A stretch of 64,000 nucleotides of DNA from Uliginosibacterium sp. 31-16 (GCF_030730865.1 NZ_JAVALZ010000001.1:124001-188000); one strand, 5' to 3'; positions 17,498 through 27,035 are shown, counted from the stretch's first letter. Translations and numbers: made by a program. Notes: generated from the sequence alone by a model not told the origin.

Positions 17498-19456
17498 TCA
17501 GAAATCCACCGTTGGCCCGATATGCCCGGGCCGCACGAATCGCCAGCGCCCCACGACACATCCCATGAGGATGGCGATCAGCCCGGCCAGCGCGACCATC
17601 AGCAGCGGAAACGCCCAGGCCCCGGCATAGGCGCCGAACATGCTGGCCTTGATGGCACGCACCGCCCAGGTCAGCGGCAGCCAGGGGCTGATGTGCATGA
17701 ACAGGCCGCCACTGAGTTCGACCGGCAAGATCCCGCCCGAGGAGGTGAGCTGCACGGCCAGCAGGATCATCGCCAGCCCCTTGCCGGCATCGCCGAAGGC
17801 ACGGGTCAGGGCAAACACGATGAGCAGGAAGGTCAGCGCCGAAACACCCAGAGTGAGAGCAAAAGCGCCGGGGCTGACGATATGGATCTTCAGGATGTAA
17901 TGCACCATCGCCAGCAGGAACAGGGTTTGCAGCAAGACCACTCCCGCCGGCAGGCACACCTTGCCCAGCAGCTGCGCCGGGCGCGAAAAATACAGCGCGT
18001 GCCGCGGCAGGACGCGCACATGCAGCAGGAAAACCGCCACCCCGGCGCCCAGCCACAAGGCGCCGGGAAGCACGTTGGGCGCGAAGCCGCTGCCACTGTT
18101 GCCCACCACCGCATCGGTTTCCACCAGCGGCTGCACTGAATTCGCCAGCCCCTGCGGGCTGCCGTCGAGTTTGGGCAGCGCCGCCGGCAGGGACGCGGCC
18201 AGCTGCTCGATACCCTGCGCAATGCGCTGACTGCCCCGGGCGAGTTGCCGTGTGGCCCCGGACACTTCATTGCTGCCACTGGCCAGCCCGCCAGCACCTG
18301 CCGCCAGCTCATCAAGCAGACGCTCCTCGGGAATCGCCCCGGCCGCCGTCTGGATGCCATTGCCCATGACAAGCATGCCACCGGTGAGCGAATCCACTCC
18401 GGAACTCAACAGACTGGCGCCTTCAGCCAGTTTTTGCTGGGCATCCCAGGCGGATGTCAGCCCGGTGTCGATGCGTGACATGCCGTCGGCAAGCTGCTCG
18501 ACGCCGTCGACAGCCGTCGCCGGGATGAACAGGCTATCGCGTGCCTCATCCCGCAACAGGCTGAGCCCGGCAAACAAACGGCGCGAGCCATTCTGCAGTT
18601 CGGCCATGCCCCGCACCATTTCGCCATGCCGCAGCGCCAGGGTCTCGGCGCCGGTTTTCAGGCGCACCAGTTCGGTACTGGGTGGCAGGCTTGCATCCAT
18701 GGCTTTCAGGCCGGCACCAAGCTGTTTGACCCCAGCGGTGAGCTGCCCGACGCCACTGCTGAGGTGCGCACTGCCACTGGCCACGGCCTTGGCCCCGGCA
18801 GCCGTCTGTTCAGCACCGCGGCTCAGTTGGCGGGCACCGTGCTGCAACTGGCCGACGCCGTCGCGCAAGCGCTCCACGCTACGCTGCGCATCGGCCGCAT
18901 TGCCCAAGGCCAGCGCCCAGCGGCGCTCATTGAGATTCTGATTGACCTGCTGCCCCAAGGTTTCCGCAAAGTGACGCGAGATGGCCGCGCCCTCGAAACT
19001 GTTGCCCTCGGACGCAAAGACCACCGGCTTGCCGCCGCCCACCTGATTTCCCGGAATGGCATGAGCGCTGAAGTCGCGCGGAATGATCAGGGCAAACGCC
19101 AACGTGCCCTGGCGAACGGCCTGGCGCACCTCCTGCTCATCAGCGTAATCGCGGAAGCCGAACCGGCTGCTGGTCTTGAGTGTGGCCACCACCTCCTGGC
19201 CGACATTGAACTCCTGCCCGCGATAACTGAAGCCCTGATCCAGATTGACCAGGCCCACCGCCAGCGCGCCGGTATGCGCCGCCGGGTCCCACAGGCTCGA
19301 CAGATAGATCAGTGCATACAGGGCCGGAACCAGCGTCACCACCGCCGCAGCCAGCAGCAGTTTGGGATGGCGCGCAAAGAATTGCGCCTCAATCCGGGCG
19401 ATCGTCAGTACTTGCAGAAACAGTTTCATGGGATAAACCGGTACGTTCATCGGCAT
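17498..19456 (-). CDS. YhgE/Pip-type membrane protein
   Basis: This 652-residue protein resembles the YhgE/phage-infection-protein family related to ABC-2 type transport membrane proteins. It has one N-terminal transmembrane helix (about 20-42), a large extracytoplasmic region and about five C-terminal helices (from about residue 465). The central region (about 205-430) is a series of 11-14 residue helical repeats with alternating GxxQL/ASG units (VGQLQHGARQLSRG and so on), as in the family. The start at 19456 is favoured by a GGAG site 5 bases upstream; the ATGs at 19450 and 19429 are alternatives. Export of an unknown substrate is the usual inference. Confidence 0.8.
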   Translation of the reverse strand: MPMNVPVYPMKLFLQVLTIARIEAQFFARHPKLLLAAAVVTLVPALYALIYLSSLWDPAAHTGALAVGLVNLDQGFSYRGQEFNVGQEVVATLKTSSRFGFRDYADEQEVRQAVRQGTLAFALIIPRDFSAHAIPGNQVGGGKPVVFASEGNSFEGAAISRHFAETLGQQVNQNLNERRWALALGNAADAQRSVERLRDGVGQLQHGARQLSRGAEQTAAGAKAVASGSAHLSSGVGQLTAGVKQLGAGLKAMDASLPPSTELVRLKTGAETLALRHGEMVRGMAELQNGSRRLFAGLSLLRDEARDSLFIPATAVDGVEQLADGMSRIDTGLTSAWDAQQKLAEGASLLSSGVDSLTGGMLVMGNGIQTAAGAIPEERLLDELAAGAGGLASGSNEVSGATRQLARGSQRIAQGIEQLAASLPAALPKLDGSPQGLANSVQPLVETDAVVGNSGSGFAPNVLPGALWLGAGVAVFLLHVRVLPRHALYFSRPAQLLGKVCLPAGVVLLQTLFLLAMVHYILKIHIVSPGAFALTLGVSALTFLLIVFALTRAFGDAGKGLAMILLAVQLTSSGGILPVELSGGLFMHISPWLPLTWAVRAIKASMFGAYAGAWAFPLLMVALAGLIAILMGCVVGRWRFVRPGHIGPTVDF

Positions 19457-19849
19457 TGACTCCACACTCTTCGGCGGCAATGACAGCAGCTTGAGAAGGC
19501 GGGTCTGAACAGATTGAACGGCCGTCTGCCGGTTTCGGGTGAATGGACGCTCAAACCTTTGATGCCACAAGGGTTTCATGCTGGCAAATGGCAAGCCGCC
19601 AAACCACCGCACTCATGGGCAAGCGACCGGAGACCACGTCACAGACAGTCCGCTTTACCAATTCCCGCAACGGGAAATTCTGCTGAGCTTCCTGCTGGCT
19701 GTCGCCGTATTCCTCTCCTGCGAGCTGATCACGCCAGGAGTTTGCACACCCTATCTGCGGCGCCCGCAGCAGGCTGCGCGGGCGCACAGCTGCTCGACCA
19801 CCACATCCATGAGTCCCCGGGCACGCCGGGGGGAATTTGCTTGAGTCTT
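19457..19849. other. Intergenic region upstream of the YhgE gene
   Basis: These 393 bases hold no supported gene. A GC-rich hairpin, GCGCCCGC-N10-GCGGGCGC (19760-19785), lies about 65 bp beyond the chemoreceptor stop and could slow transcription, but no U-tract follows, so it is not called a terminator. Confidence 0.4.
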
Positions 19850-21559
19850 TCAGATCTTGAAGCGCCCCACCTGTCGATTCAGGTTGAGTGCAACACGTTC
19901 GATGCTCGAAGCAGAGTCTGCAACGATGGAAATTGTCGAACTGGTTTGTTCGGCCATCTGAGAAACTTCCTCGACCTTCATCGCGATGCTGTTGCTGGCC
20001 ACGCCTTGTTCCCGCGTAGCGGAAGCTACATCACGCAGATTGCTCAAGCTGGACTCCGAGCCAGAATTGATGTCGGACAAGGTAACGGCGACGGCACGGA
20101 TCAATTGAACCCCCGCATCGACCTGCGGCCTGATCTCTTTCATTACGACCACGACCGATCGGGTGTCATCCTGTACGGCAGTCAGCATTTTCTCGATACT
20201 CACGGTGGCATTGGCGGTTCGCTCGGCCAGCTTGCGCACTTCATCGGCAACCACCGCAAAGCCGCGTCCCTGTTCGCCTGCCCGGGCGGCTTCAATGGCC
20301 GCATTCAGGGCCAGCAGGTTAGTCTGTCCGGCAATTTCCTTGATCTCGGATGCAATGCCGGAAATCTCCCGGGCCTTGCCATCCAGTTGGCGAATCTGCT
20401 CGCCTGCCAATCCAACGCTGCTGGAAATGCTCTCCATCGACTCGGTCGTTTCGCCCACTTTTGTCACACCTGCGCGTGCCTGGGAGGCAGCCTGCTGCGA
20501 AGCAGCTTCGGCAACGCCCGAGCTGCTGGCAATGATGTTGATGCTGACAGTCAGCTCCTCCATGGCCGCAGCCATGGAGGCGGTGGCATCGGCCTGGCGA
20601 ACGGAAGCGGTAGCAATTTCCTGACTGGAGCGCGCCAGTTGTACCGAACTGTCGCCAAGCGTGTTGGCATCACGCACGATCTCACCGATCATCTCGCGCA
20701 AGCGTGCCACCATCAGCCCCAGCGAGGCGAGCATGCTGCCTGCAGGGGCTGAAGCCAGCTGGACCTTCATGTCCCCCTCGGCGACCCGGTTCATGATCTC
20801 GATGCCGAAAGCCGGCTCGCCACCCAACTGCCCCAGTATGCTTTTTCTGGCCAGAATCGCGACCGCCAGCATCAGCAACGACACACCGACAGTCAGCGCA
20901 CCAATGATCAGGGCAAGCTGCCAGAACGCAGCATCCAGATCGTCGATATACACCCCGGAGCCAATAACCCAGTTCCAGGGAGCAAAACCCTTGACGTAGG
21001 AGAGTTTGGGGAAAAGTGTTTCGGTCACGCCGCCCCCTTGCTTGGGCTTGGGCCACTCATAAGTCACGAAGCCATCGCCATGCTTGCTGACCGTCTGAAC
21101 GGCGCTGACAAACAGATTCTTGTTATCCAGACGTTCCTGACCACTGCCATCACGCGCATAAAGGCTGGTGGCTTTGTTGAAAGAGTCCTTGTCGAGACGG
21201 GTCCCATCCAGCGCAGGCACCGTCGGGTGCATGACCATGCTGGGGACGGGTAGGCCCATGTCATTGATCCAGAGATATTCCGTCCCGGCGTAGCGCATGG
21301 CCTTCAGATCCTGTCGCGCACTTTCCTGCGCAAGCTCATGGCTCAAGGTCCCTGCAGACTCAAGCTTCTGGTAACGCTCGACAACCGAGTGCGCCAGTTC
21401 CACCACCGCGATCAGTTGCTGTTGCTTGTCTTGCCTGAGTTTGTACTCAACCAGTTTCAAGGACAGGAAACCGAAGAGCATGAAACACAGCAGGGCGGCC
21501 ACCGGTGCGAGCAACAAACGGAACCGGAGTGATCGGCCGGACAGCAGCGTATCAAGCAT
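19850..21559 (-). CDS. Methyl-accepting chemotaxis protein (single-Cache sensor)
   Basis: This 569-residue chemoreceptor has a membrane helix (about 13-35), a periplasmic sCache_2-type domain (about 36-190, with [10 protein letters not shown] and [16 protein letters not shown]), a second helix (about 192-212) and a HAMP/signalling domain with the conserved hairpin [22 protein letters not shown]. sCache_2 receptors often sense small organic acids. A GAAAGGGA site precedes the ATG. It is the second orphan receptor in the window, without che genes nearby. Confidence 0.92.
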   Translation of the reverse strand: MLDTLLSGRSLRFRLLLAPVAALLCFMLFGFLSLKLVEYKLRQDKQQQLIAVVELAHSVVERYQKLESAGTLSHELAQESARQDLKAMRYAGTEYLWINDMGLPVPSMVMHPTVPALDGTRLDKDSFNKATSLYARDGSGQERLDNKNLFVSAVQTVSKHGDGFVTYEWPKPKQGGGVTETLFPKLSYVKGFAPWNWVIGSGVYIDDLDAAFWQLALIIGALTVGVSLLMLAVAILARKSILGQLGGEPAFGIEIMNRVAEGDMKVQLASAPAGSMLASLGLMVARLREMIGEIVRDANTLGDSSVQLARSSQEIATASVRQADATASMAAAMEELTVSINIIASSSGVAEAASQQAASQARAGVTKVGETTESMESISSSVGLAGEQIRQLDGKAREISGIASEIKEIAGQTNLLALNAAIEAARAGEQGRGFAVVADEVRKLAERTANATVSIEKMLTAVQDDTRSVVVVMKEIRPQVDAGVQLIRAVAVTLSDINSGSESSLSNLRDVASATREQGVASNSIAMKVEEVSQMAEQTSSTISIVADSASSIERVALNLNRQVGRFKI

Positions 21560-21873
21560 GGAGCATCCCTTTCGTGACAGGAGGTAGCGACGGCTTAGGC
21601 GGGAATACCCTCAACCGGAGAGCAGGATATTCAGATGCACCTCTGTCATCCGCTTGTTCCGGTCACACAGGCCCAGAAAATCTCTTAACGGGTTACGACA
21701 CAGCGAACTTGAACGACCCTTGCTGCGAATGCGCAGGGGGCACGGACCAGGTCCGCAGGCATTCGACAGAAATCGCCGGAGCCACCCACTGCGCATCGAG
21801 GTCCCCGGCGGTGAGTTCATCGGTGCGCACCAGCCCTGCACAGCAGCTACCGGAAAAACATACGCCCCGAAAC
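21560..21873. other. Intergenic region between chemoreceptor and nifB control elements
   Basis: About 310 bases with no gene I can support. A 92-codon leftward open frame crosses it but has no recognisable motif and no ribosome site. The nifB control elements begin at 21874. Confidence 0.4.
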
Positions 21874-21889
21874 TGTGCCCTTCCCCACA
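21874..21889. promoter_or_regulatory. NifA site 1 upstream of nifB
   Basis: TGT-N10-ACA palindrome whose centre is 24 bp from that of the second site (21898-21913). The tandem arrangement supports cooperative NifA binding for nifB. Confidence 0.6.
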
Positions 21890-21897
21890 AAAGGCCC

Positions 21898-21913
21898 TGT
21901 CGCCAAGCCGACA
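21898..21913. promoter_or_regulatory. NifA site 2 upstream of nifB
   Basis: TGT-N10-ACA palindrome ending 52 bp before the -24 element of the nifB promoter, close to the usual 80-150 bp spacing though on the short side. Confidence 0.6.
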
Positions 21914-21965
21914 TCGGCACCTGACAAATCGACACAAACCTTGATACAAGCGGGCTGCACGCGCC

Positions 21966-21981
21966 CGGCACGGCATTTGCA
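21966..21981 (+). promoter_or_regulatory. Sigma-54 promoter of the nifB operon
   Basis: CGGCACG-GCAT-TTGCA matches the -24/-12 consensus except for the first base and has exact GG-N10-GC spacing. It lies 34 bases upstream of the nifB ATG. Confidence 0.85.
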
Positions 21982-22015
21982 CAGAGGAAGACAAACAGAT
22001 CATCGGGAGCCAGAC

Positions 22016-23509
22016 ATGACCATTCCCCACCTCGGCACGCCGGTCAGCGCCAGCGGCTGCAGCGCCGGCAGTTGCGGCTCGAAATCCGCACAGATGGACG
22101 CCCTGTCGGCCGACACGCTGAAGAAGGTGCAGGATCATCCCTGCTACTCGGAAGAGGCTCACCACCACTTCGCGCGCATGCACGTGGCCGTCGCCCCTGC
22201 CTGCAACATCCAGTGCAATTACTGCAACCGCAAGTACGACTGCAGCAATGAATCCCGCCCCGGCGTGGTCTCCGAGGTGCTGACGCCAAAGCAGGCGGTG
22301 AAGAAGACACTGGCCGTGGCCGCCGCGATTCCGCAGATGAGCGTACTGGGCATCGCCGGGCCGGGCGATGCGCTGGCGAATCCGGAGCGCACTTTCAGCG
22401 TATTCCGCGAGCTGCAGCAACGCGCACCGGACATCAAGCTGTGCCTGTCCACCAACGGTCTGATGCTGCCTGAGTACGTGGCGCAGATCGCCGCCGCGAA
22501 TGTGGATCACGTCACCATCACCATCAACTGCATCGACCCGGATGTAGGTGCGCAGATCTATCCGTGGATCTTCTGGAATCACCGCCGCGTGATGGGCCGC
22601 GAGGCCGCCGAAATCCTCATCGCCCAGCAGCAGAAGGGCCTGGAGATGCTGGTGGCGCGCGGCATTCTGGTGAAGGTCAATTCGGTGATGATCCCCGGCA
22701 TCAACGACGCGCATCTGCAGGAAGTCTCGCGTGTCGTGCGTGCCAAGGGCGCCTTCCTGCACAACGTGATGCCACTGATCTCTGAAGCCGAACACGGCAC
22801 CCACTTCGGCCTGACCGGCCAGCGCGGGCCTACACCGGAAGAGCTGCAGACCCTGCAGGATGCCTGCGCGGGCGACATGAACATGATGCGCCATTGCCGC
22901 CAGTGCCGCGCCGATGCGGTCGGCATGCTCGGTGAAGACCGCGGCGCGGATTTCACCATGGACAAGGTGGAGGCCATGGAAATCGACGCGCAGTTCGAAC
23001 AGGCAGCCATGCAGCGCCGCCTCGCCCTGCGGGAAGCCATCAACGCCGAGCTGGAAGCCAAACGCAACGCCCGGCATGCCGCACCTGTACTGCAATTCCA
23101 TGCGCCCAAACGCGGTCGCCCGGTGCACATGGCGGTGGCCAGCAGTGGTGGCGGCCTGATCAACCAGCACTTCGGTCACGCGAAGGAATTCCTGATCTAC
23201 GAGGCCAGCAGTGCCGGCGTGCGCTTCCTTGGCCCCCGCAAAGCCGCGCAGTACTGCGGCGGCGAGAGCGATTGCGGCGAGGCCGAAAACACGCTGGCCC
23301 GCACCATCGCCGTCCTCGCCGATTGCGAAGTGGTGCTGTGCTCGCGCATCGGTTTCGAGCCCTGGGGCAAGCTGGAGTCCGCCGGCATCATGCCCAACGG
23401 CGAGCACGCCATGGAGCCGATCGAAGAGGCTGTCACGGCAGTCTGGAGCGAGATGCTCAAGGCCGGCAAGCTCGATGTGGCGGCGTTTGAGGATCAGAAG
23501 AGGGCTTGA
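22016..23509 (+). CDS. nifB: NifB, FeMo-cofactor core (NifB-co) synthase
   Basis: NifB is the radical SAM enzyme that fuses 4Fe-4S units and inserts the central carbide to make the FeMo-co core. The 497 residues include the radical SAM motif CNIQCNYCNRKYDC (about 63-76), conserved Cys/His segments near the N-terminus and CRQCRADAVG (about 300), and a C-terminal NifX-like domain (about 365-485) with FGHAKEFLIYE. The start at 22016 (MTIPHLGTPV) has a GGGAG site; an upstream in-frame extension is rejected. First gene of nifB-fdxN-nifO-draG. Confidence 0.97.
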   Translation: MTIPHLGTPVSASGCSAGSCGSKSAQMDALSADTLKKVQDHPCYSEEAHHHFARMHVAVAPACNIQCNYCNRKYDCSNESRPGVVSEVLTPKQAVKKTLAVAAAIPQMSVLGIAGPGDALANPERTFSVFRELQQRAPDIKLCLSTNGLMLPEYVAQIAAANVDHVTITINCIDPDVGAQIYPWIFWNHRRVMGREAAEILIAQQQKGLEMLVARGILVKVNSVMIPGINDAHLQEVSRVVRAKGAFLHNVMPLISEAEHGTHFGLTGQRGPTPEELQTLQDACAGDMNMMRHCRQCRADAVGMLGEDRGADFTMDKVEAMEIDAQFEQAAMQRRLALREAINAELEAKRNARHAAPVLQFHAPKRGRPVHMAVASSGGGLINQHFGHAKEFLIYEASSAGVRFLGPRKAAQYCGGESDCGEAENTLARTIAVLADCEVVLCSRIGFEPWGKLESAGIMPNGEHAMEPIEEAVTAVWSEMLKAGKLDVAAFEDQKRA

Positions 23510-23513
23510 ATAC

Positions 23514-23540
23514 CGTAGGGTGCGCAATGCGCACCCTACG
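23514..23540. repeat. GTAGGGTGCGCA hairpin between nifB and ferredoxin
   Basis: CGTAGGGTGCGC-AAT-GCGCACCCTACG is a near-perfect 12-bp stem with a three-base loop, 4 bases after the nifB stop. Related units occur in the nifD-nifK, nifK-nifT and ferredoxin-nafY gaps. Confidence 0.8.
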
Positions 23541-23565
23541 TCTTTCCAAAGGAACGGGGGAAAAG

Positions 23566-23844
23566 ATGGCCCTGGAAATCGTTGAAGGTTGTGTAAATTG
23601 CTGGGCCTGCCTGCCCTTGTGCCCGAACGAGGCCATCGTCGAAGCCCACCCGCATTTCCTGATCGAGCCCTCGCTGTGCAGCGAGTGTGTGGAAGCTTTC
23701 GCCACCCCGCAGTGCGCCGCCATCTGCCCGGTGGAAGGGGTGATCATCGATGAACTGGGCCAGGCCCTGAACCCGCCGGGCTCGCTCGGTGGCATCATCG
23801 CCGGCCTGCCCGCCCCGGCCGCAAACCCGCAGGTGGGAGCCTGA
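23566..23844 (+). CDS. fdxN: nifB-linked 4Fe-4S ferredoxin
   Basis: A 92-residue ferredoxin with an N-terminal motif CVNCWACLPLCP (about 9-20) and a second Cys set CSECVEAFATPQCAAICP (about 43-60) with the wider spacing seen in nif-linked FdxN proteins. It likely supplies electrons to NifB or nitrogenase-related steps. The start at 23566 has AGGAACGGGGGAAAAG upstream; an in-frame start inside the repeat hairpin is unlikely. nifB-fdxN-nifO order matches Azotobacter. Confidence 0.88.
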   Translation: MALEIVEGCVNCWACLPLCPNEAIVEAHPHFLIEPSLCSECVEAFATPQCAAICPVEGVIIDELGQALNPPGSLGGIIAGLPAPAANPQVGA

Positions 23845-23845
23845 C

Positions 23846-24238
23846 ATGAGCGTCATTCATTTCTGGCAGAAACCCGGCTGCTCCACCAATGCCAGCCAGA
23901 TGGCGGCCCTGCGCCGGGCAGGGCACGAGGTGATTCCCCACGACCTGCTCAGCGAGGCGTGGACGCCGCAACGCCTGCTCGATTTCTTCATCGATCTGCC
24001 CATCGAAGGCTGGTTCAATCCGAACGCGCCGAAAATCAAATCCGGCGAAGTCGTGCCGGGCATGTTCGACACCAGCTCGGCACTCAAAGCGCTGATCGCC
24101 GATCCCTTGCTGATCCGCCGTCCGCTGATCGAGATCGGCAAACTTCGCCTGGCCGGATTCGACCCCGCACATCTGGCCCTGGCACAACCCGCCCCGGACG
24201 AAAGCTGCTCCGGCAGCCCGGACGCGTGCCAACACTGA
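23846..24238 (+). CDS. nifO: NifO-like nitrogenase-associated protein (ArsC/Spx fold)
   Basis: The 130-residue protein has the ArsC/Spx thioredoxin-like start SVIHFWQKPGCSTNASQMAAL, with one Cys in the position of the catalytic residue but not the CxxC pair of Spx, then FFIDLPIEGWFNPNAPKIKSGEV and RRPLIEIGKLRLAGFD. This is the pattern of nif-linked ArsC-like proteins called NifO, implicated in molybdenum use between nitrogenase and nitrate reductase. It begins 1 bp after the fdxN stop. The tail has a Cys-containing end (SCSGSPDAC). Confidence 0.83.
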   Translation: MSVIHFWQKPGCSTNASQMAALRRAGHEVIPHDLLSEAWTPQRLLDFFIDLPIEGWFNPNAPKIKSGEVVPGMFDTSSALKALIADPLLIRRPLIEIGKLRLAGFDPAHLALAQPAPDESCSGSPDACQH

Positions 24239-24249
24239 GCCCGCCCAGC

Positions 24250-25224
24250 ATGCTCTCCAGCCTGTCACTCCTGCAAAGCATGGCGCTGAGCCTGCGCGGC
24301 GTGAGCAGCAATCCTGCCCGTCTGCGGCTGCGCAGCCATGCACGCGGCGCCATGCTCGGGCTGGCGCTGGGTGATGCGCTGGGTGCCACGGTGGAATTCC
24401 TGACCCCGCGCGAGATCCGCAAGCAGTATGGCCGACACGACCGCATCCGTGGCGGTGGCTGGCTGCGCCTGCCGCCGGGGCAGGTCACCGACGACACCAC
24501 CATGGCGTTTGCCCTGGCAGAAGCCTGGCTGCTGAACCGCCATGCCCCCTCTGACGAAGACTACGCCAGGGCCTTCGACACCTGGATGCGCGGCAAACCC
24601 GTGGATATCGGCAACACCGTGCGCCGCGGCATCGTGCGCTTTCGCAACACGGGCCAAGCCTGCATGCCTCTCTCGGAAGACGCCGGCAACGGCGCCTGCA
24701 TGCGCTGTGCACCGACCGCCCTCGTCCTGCTCGGCGCGCCCTCCGACACCATCGCCCGCGCCACGCTCTCACAGGCCCGTGTCACCCATCACCATCCCCT
24801 CACCGACGCCGCCACCCTCACCGTCGTCAACATGGTGCAGGCCGGCATCCTCGGCAGTGCCGCCGGCGCAGGCTTGCGCACCGTAATGGCCCAGGCCAAC
24901 CTGCTGGCACGCGAATTCCCCCTCTTCCGTTTCCGTGGCAAAGCCGCCGAGAATCCAAGCGGCTACATCGTCGACACGATGCGCGTGGTGCTGCAAGCCA
25001 TCGATCTGAACGACAACTTCGAGTCAGCCCTGATTCAGGTCGTTAATTGCGGCGGCGACGCCGACACCACCGGCGCGATTGCCGGCATGGTGATGGGTGC
25101 GCTGCACGGCGAAGCCGGCCTGCCCGAACGCTGGCTGCGCGACCTGAACCGGGACGCCTGGCGGCGCTGCATCGATTACGCGGACGGCCTGATCGAGCGC
25201 TCGCCAGCCTGGCAGCGCCTCTGA
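24250..25224 (+). CDS. draG: ADP-ribosyl-[dinitrogen reductase] hydrolase
   Basis: DraG removes ADP-ribose from the NifH arginine and so reactivates nitrogenase after ammonium or darkness/energy shock. The 324 residues show the family motifs GLALGDALGATVEF (about 38-51), TDDTTMAF (about 81-88) and NCGGDADTTGAIAG (about 265-278), whose Asp residues bind two metal ions. The start at 24250 follows nifO by 11 bp; the second ATG 10 codons later is possible. In R. rubrum draG sits with draT; here draT is 6.6 kb away on the other strand. Confidence 0.93.
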   Translation: MLSSLSLLQSMALSLRGVSSNPARLRLRSHARGAMLGLALGDALGATVEFLTPREIRKQYGRHDRIRGGGWLRLPPGQVTDDTTMAFALAEAWLLNRHAPSDEDYARAFDTWMRGKPVDIGNTVRRGIVRFRNTGQACMPLSEDAGNGACMRCAPTALVLLGAPSDTIARATLSQARVTHHHPLTDAATLTVVNMVQAGILGSAAGAGLRTVMAQANLLAREFPLFRFRGKAAENPSGYIVDTMRVVLQAIDLNDNFESALIQVVNCGGDADTTGAIAGMVMGALHGEAGLPERWLRDLNRDAWRRCIDYADGLIERSPAWQRL

Positions 25225-25374
25225 CCAGACCAGTCTAGAACCCGCCCCCAGCCTTGATCTGCCGGCACACACCGCGCCAATCCGCATGCAGCAAGCCTAT
25301 GCAGCCTTGCATGCTCGAAAGGCAGGCCAGAAGCGGCTGTACAGCCTCCCCCGGGCCGTGCCCAAGACCCCCTG
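25225..25374. repeat. Convergent junction with weak copy of the stem repeat
   Basis: Between the draG and acetyltransferase stops. The block GGCCAGAAGCGGCTGTACAG resembles the right arm of the family (CCGCCAGAAGCGGGTCTTCAG), but the left arm is not clear. No gene here. Confidence 0.35.
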
Positions 25375-26115
25375 TCAGCCCGCCAGGCTTTTCGCCACGC
25401 GGTACCAGTAGTGATACGCGTAGCGATAGCCCAGGCTTTCATAGAGACGAACCGCTGCGGTATTCGCCCCGACGACCTGCAGATAGGCTTCCGAGGCGCC
25501 CTGAGTCCTGGCCCAATCCAGCAGACCACGGCACAACTCTCGCGCAAGCCCTCGCCCGCGATGCGTGGCACGCGTCGCGATGTCGAACAGCCCCACGCGC
25601 CCGTCAACCACCACCGCCAAACCACAGCACACGGGGATATCGCCCTCATGGCTCACCGCATAGGCACACGGATGCTGGATGCTGCGCAGGATCTCGAGAT
25701 GCACGTCCTGCCCCGCTACTGGCTTGCCGGAGACCGCCTGAAACAGATCCAGCCATGCCGCCGCATCGTGCATGAAGCGCAATGCCGGCGACGGTGCTGC
25801 GGCGTCCAGCGATGCCGTCATGACCAGCGAGAGATCGAAAAAACGGTAGCCGCGCGCGATCAGGAGTTCGTCCGTGCTTGCGAACACGGGGTCGGAGACG
25901 AGACGAAAGATGGGCGGCAGGCCGCGCGCTTCGAAGCGCGCCTCGATCGCCGCAATATCCGCCTCTGTCAGCGGCTGCGCCGTGGCGCCTGCGTTCACAG
26001 AATTCGCCCGCTTGGTGTAGCCCTTGGCGAAACGCAACAGCCAGCCGGCCCGGGTTTCCTCCTCCAGCGCCGGCCACGACGCCAAGGCCGCGCATTCAAT
26101 TGACTTGATTTTCAT
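25375..26115 (-). CDS. GNAT family N-acetyltransferase
   Basis: A 246-residue protein with a C-terminal GNAT domain. The acetyl-CoA pyrophosphate loop is visible as RATHRGRGLARELC (about 185-198), followed by the usual helix and the YESLGYRYAYHYWYR end. The N-terminal half (MKIKSIECAALASWPA.. and GYTKRANSVN) matches a group of GNAT proteins with a degenerate first acetyltransferase lobe. The substrate cannot be told. Stands alone. Confidence 0.85.
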   Translation of the reverse strand: MKIKSIECAALASWPALEEETRAGWLLRFAKGYTKRANSVNAGATAQPLTEADIAAIEARFEARGLPPIFRLVSDPVFASTDELLIARGYRFFDLSLVMTASLDAAAPSPALRFMHDAAAWLDLFQAVSGKPVAGQDVHLEILRSIQHPCAYAVSHEGDIPVCCGLAVVVDGRVGLFDIATRATHRGRGLARELCRGLLDWARTQGASEAYLQVVGANTAAVRLYESLGYRYAYHYWYRVAKSLAG

Positions 26116-26149
26116 GCGTACAGGTTAAACAAATAGCGCCGAGCCGGGT

Positions 26150-26255
26150 AGCTACGGCAATTGGCGGGTTTGGCGCAGGCTGGAGCGCCGACGCCGCCAT
26201 TTCGATCATTGCATGCGAAGCGCTTGACACCGCCCCCTGCGACAGCGCCGTACGC
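26150..26255. repeat. Imperfect direct repeat, left copy
   Basis: About 100 bases that resemble 26850-26957 in the same orientation, sharing TTGGCRGGTTTGGCG, the CGGAGYGCC/CTCCGCC arms and the end GCGCCGTAC. The two copies bracket the Cys-cluster gene at 26.3 kb. The right copy holds the GTAGGGYG...CACCCTAC arms that link it to the hairpins of the nif operons. Confidence 0.6.
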
Positions 26256-26324
26256 ACAGCCCGGAAACGCCCGCCCCGCGCCGCGCTGCGGGCAGGCACT
26301 CCGCACAGGCAGGCTGGGCGCGGC

Positions 26325-26843
26325 TCAGCAAGGGAAGCCTCCTCCATCAGCCTCGCCCTGCCAGCGGGCAAACCATTCGGTCAGCGGGCGTACCTCGCCC
26401 ATGCCGGCCAGCTCGCGCTCCACTGCCTCGTGATTGCCCCACACCACCGTGGCATGCAGCCCTGCCGCCACCTGCGCCTCGATCTCGCTGCAGTACAGGC
26501 CGCCATCGCGCCGCGCGTAGAAGCCGTAGCTGCGGCACACGACTGGCCGCTGCAGATACACCGGACAGGCATTCGTCGCCTCATCCAGCATCGGGCACGT
26601 CAGTGGCCGCGTCGTCTGCTGCGCCAGCGCCTGCATGCGCTGCGCGATCAAGGCCAGATGCTCAGTCGACAAGGCCGCCAGCCCCTCGTGCAACAGCGCC
26701 CACTCAGCTTCCGTCAGCTGCGGCACTTCGGCCAGACGCCGGCAGCAGTTCGCGCAACCCTTCGCACACAGCCAATCCGGCGCCTCCGCGCGGATCGCGA
26801 CGACGCGCTGGTCGATGGAGAGGTGAAGATCAGTCAGGGACAT
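26325..26843 (-). CDS. YkgJ-family cysteine-cluster protein
   Basis: The 172-residue protein has the pattern CAKGCANCCRR (about 26-36), TCPMLDEATNACPVYLQRPVVCRSYGFYAR (about 82-111) and GLYCSE, i.e. the YkgJ CxxxCxxCC cluster. A zinc or Fe-S site is proposed for the family but no reaction is known. It is not closely similar to the other YkgJ-type protein in this window beyond the motif. Confidence 0.8.
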   Translation of the reverse strand: MSLTDLHLSIDQRVVAIRAEAPDWLCAKGCANCCRRLAEVPQLTEAEWALLHEGLAALSTEHLALIAQRMQALAQQTTRPLTCPMLDEATNACPVYLQRPVVCRSYGFYARRDGGLYCSEIEAQVAAGLHATVVWGNHEAVERELAGMGEVRPLTEWFARWQGEADGGGFPC

Positions 26844-26849
26844 GGCACG

Positions 26850-26957
26850 AGGATACGGCGATTGGCAGGTTTGGCGTAGGGCGGAGTGCCAACTCCGCCA
26901 CTTCGATCACCACATGCGGTGCGGTTGGCACCGCACCCTACGACTGCGCCGTACTCG
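26850..26957. repeat. Imperfect direct repeat, right copy
   Basis: Right copy of the pair around the Cys-cluster gene. It contains an inner inverted repeat, GGCGGAGTGCC with AACTCCGCC, and outer arms CGTAGGG and CCCTACG. Confidence 0.6.
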
Positions 26958-27035
26958 ATATTTCGACCTACAACTCGGAGCGCACTCCTAGTTACGGCCT
27001 TCTTTATTACGCCGTACGCGGTGCATCCGGACTTG

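Noticed and set aside
21611-23527. 638-codon open frame antisense to nifB
   Set aside because: Mirror of nifB codons. The low-complexity composition (His/Gly/Ala/Val-rich) is typical of shadow frames.
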